From Roseimarinus sediminis (lineage in GTDB: Bacteria > Bacteroidota > Bacteroidia > Bacteroidales > Prolixibacteraceae), in NCBI RefSeq assembly GCF_050433125.1, contig NZ_JBNPXV010000005.1:186001-250000 (forward strand): DNA of 64,000 nucleotides, in the 5' to 3' direction. Shown here in pieces: positions 54,445 through 61,732 of the stretch. The position numbers and the translations under genes are program-made. The notes beneath the pieces are model-generated. The model did not search any database, was not told the DNA's origin, and was given only the letters and a program-made list of their open reading frames with translations. The first letter of the stretch is position 1. Every line of letters begins with the position of its first letter.

Positions 54445-56835
54445 TTAGTAGATGAATTGATCGGTCAGCACGCCACCTGTTGCAATAATGCGCAGGATGA
54501 AGGGGCCCGAAGTAGGATGGGGCAGCCAGGCTTGAAAGCGTCCTCTTAGATTTCTGTATTGAATAATTTTCTTTCCGCTGGTGTCGTACACAGCCATATG
54601 GTAGTTTTCGTTGTCATTGGCTGGTTGAATGTTTAGCTGGCCATTTTGGACAAACCAATTCATTTCAAGCATTTCTTTATGTTTCACTGATGTGACCGGT
54701 CCGGTTTCATTGATGATCACCACATGATTGGATGGAGCAGAAATGCGTCCGTCGGTGTCGATGGCATAATAGCGATAAACACCACCGCGGAGTCCTCTGG
54801 TATAAATGGGGACCGAAACGCCAACACGGCTTACTTCGGCTTTGGCAGCTCTGGCGTTGTTTACTGCCTGTTCAAAATCATCGACGGCATCAACCGGTTC
54901 GCCCATTAAGATCAGATAAATAAAGCCCTCTTTCGAGCTTTTTGCAGCAGCAAAACTACCGGCTTCGTTGTTGGTGCTAAGCTCTGCACCTTCAACCACC
55001 GGACGCTCGTCAGGAACTAAAAAATCACTGCTGTTTAATCCGTTGATTGAAAGTCCGCTTTCAGAAAGTACATTGTTGGCATTAATTGAAATGACGGACA
55101 GGGATGGAAGCAGTCCCAAAGCGGGGAAGATCAGTTTCACCGTATATTCATTATACAGTTCTACGCTGTATTCGTGGTCCTCGATGCCAGCAGTACCGCC
55201 TATTTGAAAGTTGCCTTCAACTACGGTTGCCAGATCAAGTGGCAGATTGAATTGCATCAGAAAAACAGAATCGTTGAGCTGCTCCAATGCTGAGTAAGCA
55301 GAAAAAACAGTGCTTCCATTGAGGCGCTGATCCAATTGTGTTTCATAGAGTGAGGCAGGGAACAGGCCTGGTCTATTGTTGCCAAGCCAAACACCGTCGG
55401 GACGGTTACTGCGGTAGCCATTCAGTTTACGGCCGATAAAACCAAAGTTATAGTTTTTAGCCGAGGCCCACGGGCTTTGGCATACCGAACCGCTTCCCTT
55501 GCAGTTCCAGAAAACCATGTTGGCACCGGCCCAGCCATGACCGCTCCCCATGTCGTCGCGATCCTGCACATTGATTTCATTGTCGGTGTCAATCTGATCG
55601 AATAAAATTCCCATGGCCCAGCGATGATGGGGGCCTATATCGTTATGAGCGTTGCGAGCTTTGCTTTGTGTAAATACATTGGGCCCGCAAACTTTAGATC
55701 CGCTGATGTAATCGTGCCTGCCTTCGGTGGCTTCGCAACCCTTAAAGAGGTTCAGCTGACCTTCGCAATAGAAGGAGTAACGACGACCTCCGCTTACAAT
55801 CGATTTTGGTTCGTAGGATGCACAATCGATCACACTGATCATTTTTGCATCGCGCTTAAGCGATACACTGGCATAGGCAAAGTACCATGATTGCAGGTTT
55901 CTGGCCCATCCGTTTTGAACTTCGTTCATCTCAACGGCTGTCCAGGCATGTGCTTCATCGGTTTCGGAAGTATGTTCCGATTTAAAGACCATATTTTCGA
56001 TACCAATGTTTTCCAGTCGATCGAATGAGGCCCTAAAAACCTGGCCGCCACCGAAATTTTTATCAAGAGCCATTACAACAGGATTTCTGAAAAAGAGGGT
56101 GTCGCCATGCACCCTGGTGAGTTGTCGTTCAAAATAAAGGTCGTAAGCCGCGGCGGTCCATTGTTGGGTTGGATCACCGGCGCTTCCTTCGCTTAGTTGA
56201 TTCATTTTAATGGCCGAAATCCATGCATTGGTTCCGGGGCGGTATATGGCGATCAGGTCACCAGCTTTGTAGGCCGAGGCATTTTCGACCAGCAGATATT
56301 GACGTCCCACAGGGACATAATTTTCGATAACATCAACCCCCGTGTTTTTATCAATTTGTAAAGAAGTGTTGTTACCGACAACGAGCAGGGAGCGTTGGTT
56401 GGTACCTGTGGCCCACAATATGGTCCCATTTTCATGCTTGCCTTCGCCTCTTAAAACAATGCCGCTTTTTTCGATTTTCAGCTGGCCTTCGATCTGGTAT
56501 TCGCCTTTTTTAAGCAGAACAGCCCCCCTGAAACCACTGGCATCGGGTTCAATATTGTACATTGCTTCGATGGCCGCCTGTATGCTTGCGCCGTCATCTC
56601 CGTCAAGCGGAGAAACTTCGAGCACCACCGGAACATCAGGAATGTTTTCATCGCCAAAGCGGTAGCCAACATGGCTGAAATCGGGGATTACATTTCCCAG
56701 TTCATCGGCTGTGTAGCATAATTTCCCTCCTTTCCCGAAATAGACATAATCGGTCGACCACTGGTTCTGTGCACTTGCATCAGGCACATGGCAAATCATG
56801 AAAAAAAATGAAATGTAAAGTAGAATTCGCTTCAT
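54445..56835 (-). CDS. Right-handed beta-helix protein with Ig-like modules and T9SS tail
   Basis: This 796-residue secreted protein has a signal peptide (about 1-22, DASAQ). A pectate-lyase-like beta-helix spans about 60-490, opening with DGASIQAAIEAMY and containing GRHDYISGSKVCGPN, the histidine-rich GPHHRWAMG (401-409) and GHGWAGANMVFWNC (432-445). It is followed by an SbsA-like Ig domain (about 510-608), one copy (613-710) of the ~95-residue module found four times in the giant neighbour, and a T9SS sorting domain (about 725-796, MAVYDTSGKKIIQY). The HHR cluster is a candidate active site. The family is not one I can name and polysaccharide lyase activity is inferred from fold and context. 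Confidence 0.75.
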   Translation of the reverse strand: MKRILLYISFFFMICHVPDASAQNQWSTDYVYFGKGGKLCYTADELGNVIPDFSHVGYRFGDENIPDVPVVLEVSPLDGDDGASIQAAIEAMYNIEPDASGFRGAVLLKKGEYQIEGQLKIEKSGIVLRGEGKHENGTILWATGTNQRSLLVVGNNTSLQIDKNTGVDVIENYVPVGRQYLLVENASAYKAGDLIAIYRPGTNAWISAIKMNQLSEGSAGDPTQQWTAAAYDLYFERQLTRVHGDTLFFRNPVVMALDKNFGGGQVFRASFDRLENIGIENMVFKSEHTSETDEAHAWTAVEMNEVQNGWARNLQSWYFAYASVSLKRDAKMISVIDCASYEPKSIVSGGRRYSFYCEGQLNLFKGCEATEGRHDYISGSKVCGPNVFTQSKARNAHNDIGPHHRWAMGILFDQIDTDNEINVQDRDDMGSGHGWAGANMVFWNCKGSGSVCQSPWASAKNYNFGFIGRKLNGYRSNRPDGVWLGNNRPGLFPASLYETQLDQRLNGSTVFSAYSALEQLNDSVFLMQFNLPLDLATVVEGNFQIGGTAGIEDHEYSVELYNEYTVKLIFPALGLLPSLSVISINANNVLSESGLSINGLNSSDFLVPDERPVVEGAELSTNNEAGSFAAAKSSKEGFIYLILMGEPVDAVDDFEQAVNNARAAKAEVSRVGVSVPIYTRGLRGGVYRYYAIDTDGRISAPSNHVVIINETGPVTSVKHKEMLEMNWFVQNGQLNIQPANDNENYHMAVYDTSGKKIIQYRNLRGRFQAWLPHPTSGPFILRIIATGGVLTDQFIY

Positions 56836-56867
56836 GTTAATTAATTAGAATGAAAATGAAAATGAAA

Positions 56868-56928
56868 ATCAGGGCAGCTGTTTTATCAACATCTGTTTCT
56901 TCCAGCTCGTTCTTTTGTCTGCCCTGAT
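56868..56928 (-). repeat. Intercistronic inverted repeat
   Basis: ATCAGGGCAG (56868-56877) and CTGCCCTGAT (56919-56928) are perfect 10-bp complements separated by 41 bases, in the 109-bp gap between two beta-helix genes. The hairpin is followed, reading leftwards, by four TTTTCA-type repeats. It may be a weak terminator or an RNA-processing or stability element within the operon. Confidence 0.6.
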
Positions 56929-56944
56929 CTTCTTTCTTTTACTT

Positions 56945-58537
56945 TTATTGAATCCTGAACAATTTTCCACTTTTTACATACGATGGTGCTTCGATGCGAT
57001 AAATCAGGATACGATCATTCACCTGCTTTCCATTGGCATCGGTTCCATCCCAGTTAACGGCATAGTTTCCTTCGGACAGCTGTTGATTGATCAGCTCCTT
57101 TATTTTCCGGCCATTCCTGTCGAAAAGAGCAATTTTTACTGCGCCTTTTTCTCTTATGGAATAACTGATATTTACATGATCTTTAAAGGGATTGGGAAAT
57201 GCTTTCACCTTTAAATCCGACAGTGTGTGATTTAAATTTGAAGTTGATACATCGGGGAAATAGTTCAGGTTGCCAACAGGCAATCCACCGCTTGCTGCAG
57301 TATACGACTGTGCCGATGTTGAATAGGAAAGATCAATTTCATCGGGGAAATATCCACCTTCACCACCAACACACCAGCTGTCGGGATAAGTACCGGCATT
57401 TGGGTCGGCATAATATAGTGCGATGTACGAAATGTGCGGGTTACACATGGTGGTGAACGATAAATTTTCGGAGAAGTACATGTCGTTCACTTTTTCAGCA
57501 TCAACGGCCTCTTTTAGCAGCGGATTAACAAAGTCGGGCTGGCTAACCGAGTCAATCTGACCCCAAACGCTTTTTACCGATTCATCCCAGTAAATGTTGT
57601 TGTTCTCGATTACATAACTGCCGTCGGCGTAAATTGTATCGAGTGTGATCACAGCAAATTTGGGCGGGTTTTCGGGTTGTGTTTGTTCCGAAGTATGAAA
57701 TTCGTTGTGTCCAAGCATAATTACGTTGGCGAAAACTGAATTTTTTATGGTGGCATTTTTGCAGTCTCCCAACTGGATTCCACCGTGGCGTCCCACGGTG
57801 TTGACTGCTGTCAGGTGATCGATGTACAGGTAATTCACCTGGGTATTCATGTTACGAATGATCCGGTCGGTGAGGTTGTAGGTCGTGGTGTTTTTTATCA
57901 CCAGGGTGTCGAGGAAGAGTGCTTCGGGGCGCATGTCAATTAAGCGGCCATTTCCACCAAAAGCAGTACGGTAGCCAATGTTGCCCATGGTGCAGTTTTC
58001 GACAAAAATCTTTAAGGAATCGGCCCGTGCACAAATGGCAGCGGCACGATCGCCATCCCAGCTTACATTTTTATATCGTGCGGTTGAGCCATTTCCCCTT
58101 AATTCAACGTTCCAATGCTGGTATCCGCCATCGGGCAGGTGACCGTTAATGGCCACATTTTCGAGGGTCAAATCGTTATAGGCCACAATGATATCAAGTC
58201 CATAAGTTCCATCGGCCTTCACAGAACCTACAATTTCAGGGAGCAAACCTTCGCCTTCCTCGCCACGAATGTGCAGGTGATAGTCGTAGTTCTGGATCTG
58301 TTTCCCCATAAAATAGATCTGATTGCGCTTTAGTTCGAAGATCACATTGGGATTTGTTTTTCGCTCGGTAGTATCGCCAACAATGGCATAATAAAGCGCA
58401 TTCTCATATTGTACCGGATCGTCACCAGAGGCCGGATCCCATCCGTCTACTTTTACAATTCGAGTTTCCTGTGACCAGGCTGAAAGCGTAAAAAGGATCA
58501 GCAGCAGGAAGGAACTAAGTGAGTAAATTTTTTTCAT
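56945..58537 (-). CDS. Beta-helix (pectate-lyase/chondroitinase-B-like) protein with T9SS tail
   Basis: This 530-residue secreted protein has a signal peptide (about 1-22, SAWSQ). Residues about 25-435 form a right-handed parallel beta-helix with repeating strands (LTLENVAINGHLPDGG, YKNVSWDGDRAAAICARADS, DHLTAVNTVGRHGGIQLGDC). The C-terminal ~85 residues start VKAFPNPFKDHVNISY, the classic opening of a T9SS type A sorting domain, and include an FlgD-like Ig strand (NWDGTDANGKQVND). It is the first gene after the TonB receptor, with a 33-bp gap. A surface lyase or glycan-binding role is inferred. I could not identify catalytic residues with certainty. Confidence 0.75.
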   Translation of the reverse strand: MKKIYSLSSFLLLILFTLSAWSQETRIVKVDGWDPASGDDPVQYENALYYAIVGDTTERKTNPNVIFELKRNQIYFMGKQIQNYDYHLHIRGEEGEGLLPEIVGSVKADGTYGLDIIVAYNDLTLENVAINGHLPDGGYQHWNVELRGNGSTARYKNVSWDGDRAAAICARADSLKIFVENCTMGNIGYRTAFGGNGRLIDMRPEALFLDTLVIKNTTTYNLTDRIIRNMNTQVNYLYIDHLTAVNTVGRHGGIQLGDCKNATIKNSVFANVIMLGHNEFHTSEQTQPENPPKFAVITLDTIYADGSYVIENNNIYWDESVKSVWGQIDSVSQPDFVNPLLKEAVDAEKVNDMYFSENLSFTTMCNPHISYIALYYADPNAGTYPDSWCVGGEGGYFPDEIDLSYSTSAQSYTAASGGLPVGNLNYFPDVSTSNLNHTLSDLKVKAFPNPFKDHVNISYSIREKGAVKIALFDRNGRKIKELINQQLSEGNYAVNWDGTDANGKQVNDRILIYRIEAPSYVKSGKLFRIQ

Positions 58538-58570
58538 TTTAATGCTGTTTAAGTTGTTGTTTATTAGTTG

Positions 58571-61441
58571 TTAGAATTTATATCTCAATCCGATATCGAA
58601 GGTTCTGCCATATCGGTTTTCAGAAGTTACATACTGTGGTTTCCAGGTGTAGCGGCGTTCGCTTTCGGCTGTAATGTTTGAAAGGTTGGCCATAAGCATC
58701 AGTTTCTTTCCTATTTTTTGAGAGATGCTGGCATCGAAACGCAGGTGGTCGTCGACATAGGAATAGAAATATTCGGTGGTTTCGGATGTCCCCCTGCTAC
58801 TGAACCCGGTCAGATAGGCTGCCTGATAGATGGCTGACAGACGGATTGAAAAACCATTCAGATCGTATCCGAGCGAGACATTGGTAATCCAATCGACCTG
58901 GTTGGGCAGGGAGGTGGCATTGCTTTCGTAGAATGATGAATCGGGAAGAAAAATCATGCGACGCAATGAACGATCGTAGTATTCATATGGTTGATAAGTA
59001 AATGAATACGTTTCGGACCATAAGCGGGTCGCATTTATGTTCAATACAATTCCGTTGAAGGGTGCCGGCAAGTAGCTGAAATTGGTTTGTAAGTCGAATT
59101 CCAGACCATAAACCCGCGAATTGTCGAAATTCATGTAATCTTCTTCTACATCGTATACCTGTTTGGGATAGCCCCGTTCTTCGGCTTCGTCGGAACCCAT
59201 GCGGCGCGAGGTTTTGGTAAAATAGTTGTCGAATTCTTTATAAAAACCGCCAAGGGTAAGCAGGCCTAACTTGTTGCTGAAAAATGAAAAATTCAGGTCG
59301 TAGTTCCAGGCAGTTGTGTGTTCCAGCTCTGTATTGCTCTGATAAACCACTGCATCGTTCAGGTCGAGCCGAACACGAGGTGCGACCATTTGGTAGCCCG
59401 GACGAGCCAAAGTGCGCGCTGCCGAAGCACGTATGTCGATCCACCCCGTAGGTTTCACTTTTAAATGAATGCTGGGCAACAGTTCTCCGTAATTTTGTGT
59501 CGATGTGGTATCGCTCACTTTTCCTGTTTCTCCGTGAATATCGATGTCGGAATAAAAGCCCGAGTAGTTGTTATCTGAATGCTCGTAACGAAGTCCCGGG
59601 ATTAAGGTGATGATTTTACCAATGTTCACTTTGCTCATTACATATCCGGCCATCACCTTTTCGTAGGCCGCATATTTCAAATATTCTTCATTGTATACCG
59701 GATCGAGTTCACTGTTCTGGGTACTTTGCCATTCATCTACCTTATTAAAATCGAATTGGGGATAAATACTGTAGCTGTCGTTCCAGATACTTAGGCCTTC
59801 GTTTTGATTCACAAAATTATACAAGCTGATTTTGTTGTTTTGTGTCATGTACATTTCATGCGGCCAGTTGGCAACGGCCTGGTTAATGTAGGCCTGATCC
59901 ATGTAGTACCAGTAAACCTGCTGGTGATTGTGGTCGTAAATACGATCGTCGGTGGTCAGTTTGCCTCCGAATTTCAGGAAGCCGGAAATTTTATTCCCCA
60001 GGGAGAAATCGTATTTAAAATCGAGTGCAGCCTGCAGGTTTTCGTGTTCATTCCACGAAGGTGAGAAGTAGTATTTTTCGAGCTGGGCATCGGCATAATT
60101 GCTGTTGCGTTTGTTGTTTAATGCTTCGGGATTGGTTTCCATTTCGGATGCCTCAACACCATTGTATTGAACAATGTCGAGTGAAACGTCGTATGGTTTC
60201 CTGTTGGTGGTTCTGCTGCGCGACAAACGCCATTCGGCTTCGATGCCTGCAAAACGTTGTTTTCCCGAAAGCAAGGTCTGAAAGGTGGCAAGCGTTCCGT
60301 TGTTGTGAGTTGGCTGGTGAAATATGCGTCCGGCATTTTCAAGACGGTTTACCGACAAATACTTATCGGTGTAGCGGCCACTGTAAAGTGCCTGCCCCAT
60401 TACATAACCACTGCCGTACTGGTAATCGACCTGCGCACTGCCGCCAAAGCGTTGAATTCGTTTGTTTTCATCGGTGATGGTCATGTTCGAGACCAGTATT
60501 TTTCCTTCGTCGATGTTGTTTTTATTCCACGAAACGTTGATCCGTTCAGAACTCCTGTTGGTTTTTTCATAGTTGGCTTTTAACATCAGTCCCAGTTTGT
60601 TGTCGAAATAGCGACGGCTGGTATTGAGAGAGCCTTTGTAGTTGCCAAATTCGTTCTTCAGATTATTGTAACCACCGTAAAGCCTGATTTCGCTTACCGG
60701 AATATCGGGAGCTTTGGTAACCCCCAGGTTCACAACGCCACCAATAAAATCACCATCCATATCGGCTGTAGGCGATTTAAAGAGCTCGATGTTGGACAGC
60801 AATTCGGGTGAGATCATGCTCAAATCGACCGAGCGGTCGCCCGAACCCGTTGCAGGCAGTTTAACGCCGTTAATGGTTACTGAGGTGAGTTCAGGACTTA
60901 AACCCCGTACTACCACTTTGGATGCTTCGCCACCACTGCGTTGTACGCTCACCCCGGGCAGACGGCCAATGGCTTCGGCGGCATTTACGTCAGGCAGTTC
61001 CCTGATTTTATCGGCCGAAACCACATTGGTCAGTGCATCGGAGTTCAGCTGCTGGTTGATGGCGGCGCGTTGTCCCATCATTTGTGCCGAAATAACGACT
61101 TCTTCAAGACCAACGGCATCGACAGAAAGGGCAACATTCATTTCGGCTGCTTCACCTGCAACGATTGTTTTTTCTACTTTTTCACTTTTGTATCCGATGA
61201 AGGAAACAATGAAGGTGTACGAGCCAGCCGAAACATTCATTAAACGAAAGGCACCATCAACATTGCTTACTGTTCCGGTTGACATTCCTTCGATAAAAAC
61301 GGTAGCACCGGGTAAGGGTTCACCACTTGTTTTATCGCTTACCACACCATAAACAGAGCCATTCCCCTGCGCAAAACCTGCAATGGTGAGCATGAGAAGT
61401 AAAAGTGGAAGACTGATAAGTTTCATTCTAAGTTTCATCAT
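58571..61441 (-). CDS. TonB-dependent receptor of the uronide locus
   Basis: This is a 956-residue outer-membrane transporter. A signal peptide (about 1-25) leads to a carboxypeptidase-regulatory-like domain (about 27-112, GVVSDKTSGEPLPGATV), EEVVISAQ, and a plug containing LPDVNAAEAIGRLPGVSVQR and VVVRGLSP. The beta-barrel ends YGRTFDIGLRYKF. It lacks the SusC hallmarks and no SusD gene is adjacent, so it belongs to the general TonB-receptor group that imports oligosaccharides without a SusD lid. The first enzyme gene starts 33 bases downstream. A 37-residue membrane ORF ends 21 bases upstream, and a phased repeat array lies beyond that. Confidence 0.93.
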   Translation of the reverse strand: MMKLRMKLISLPLLLLMLTIAGFAQGNGSVYGVVSDKTSGEPLPGATVFIEGMSTGTVSNVDGAFRLMNVSAGSYTFIVSFIGYKSEKVEKTIVAGEAAEMNVALSVDAVGLEEVVISAQMMGQRAAINQQLNSDALTNVVSADKIRELPDVNAAEAIGRLPGVSVQRSGGEASKVVVRGLSPELTSVTINGVKLPATGSGDRSVDLSMISPELLSNIELFKSPTADMDGDFIGGVVNLGVTKAPDIPVSEIRLYGGYNNLKNEFGNYKGSLNTSRRYFDNKLGLMLKANYEKTNRSSERINVSWNKNNIDEGKILVSNMTITDENKRIQRFGGSAQVDYQYGSGYVMGQALYSGRYTDKYLSVNRLENAGRIFHQPTHNNGTLATFQTLLSGKQRFAGIEAEWRLSRSRTTNRKPYDVSLDIVQYNGVEASEMETNPEALNNKRNSNYADAQLEKYYFSPSWNEHENLQAALDFKYDFSLGNKISGFLKFGGKLTTDDRIYDHNHQQVYWYYMDQAYINQAVANWPHEMYMTQNNKISLYNFVNQNEGLSIWNDSYSIYPQFDFNKVDEWQSTQNSELDPVYNEEYLKYAAYEKVMAGYVMSKVNIGKIITLIPGLRYEHSDNNYSGFYSDIDIHGETGKVSDTTSTQNYGELLPSIHLKVKPTGWIDIRASAARTLARPGYQMVAPRVRLDLNDAVVYQSNTELEHTTAWNYDLNFSFFSNKLGLLTLGGFYKEFDNYFTKTSRRMGSDEAEERGYPKQVYDVEEDYMNFDNSRVYGLEFDLQTNFSYLPAPFNGIVLNINATRLWSETYSFTYQPYEYYDRSLRRMIFLPDSSFYESNATSLPNQVDWITNVSLGYDLNGFSIRLSAIYQAAYLTGFSSRGTSETTEYFYSYVDDHLRFDASISQKIGKKLMLMANLSNITAESERRYTWKPQYVTSENRYGRTFDIGLRYKF

Positions 61442-61462
61442 TCGTTTTTGGTTTTTATTATG

Positions 61463-61576
61463 TCAGGCTAAAACCGCAAAAAGTATTACGATGATTGTCA
61501 GCAAGAGCAAGAAACCTACTAGCATTTCGGGTAATACTTTTTTTCTATTCTTCTTTTTTTTGATACTATTCAACAT
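61463..61576 (-). CDS. Candidate 37-residue single-pass membrane miniprotein
   Basis: A short ORF ends 21 bases before the TonB receptor gene on the same strand. It has a very basic N-terminus (MLNSIKKKKNRKKVLPEM) and one hydrophobic helix (about 18-37). It has no clear purine-rich ribosome site, which is common in Bacteroidota. Its position and build match the 34-residue ORF upstream of susC at 23323-23427, although the two sequences are not obviously similar. The family is not recognised. A leader-peptide role or a small membrane partner of the transporter are both possible. Confidence 0.5.
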   Translation of the reverse strand: MLNSIKKKKNRKKVLPEMLVGFLLLLTIIVILFAVLA

Positions 61577-61607
61577 GAATTGTGATTAGATTTCGAAGAC
61601 GAATTTA

Positions 61608-61706
61608 GTTGCAACAAGGCGCTGCATGATAGCACACAGGTTGCAAAGAATTTAGAAGAAGTTGCAAGAGATGTTAAATTGGTTGCAGAATACCGTTTTC
61701 GTTGCA
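61608..61706. promoter_or_regulatory. Phased GTTGCA direct repeats upstream of the TonB receptor operon
   Basis: GTTGCA occurs at 61608, 61640, 61661, 61682 and 61701, with a variant GCTGCA at 61621. From 61621 onwards the start-to-start spacings are 19, 21, 21 and 19 bases, about two helical turns each. The array fills the gap between the HTCS stop (61733) and the miniprotein/receptor genes, all on the minus strand. It is a strong candidate operator for the HTCS AraC domain or another activator. No matching TAnnTTTG box with a proper -33 element was found, as expected for an activator-dependent promoter. Confidence 0.55.
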
Positions 61707-61732
61707 CCAAAGGGCAATATCACGTGTTCAGC

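Noticed and set aside
60714..61352. 212-codon plus-strand frame inside the TonB receptor gene
   Set aside because: It is antisense to the plug region of a clear TonB-dependent receptor, and its composition is Ser/Thr-rich and shadow-like.
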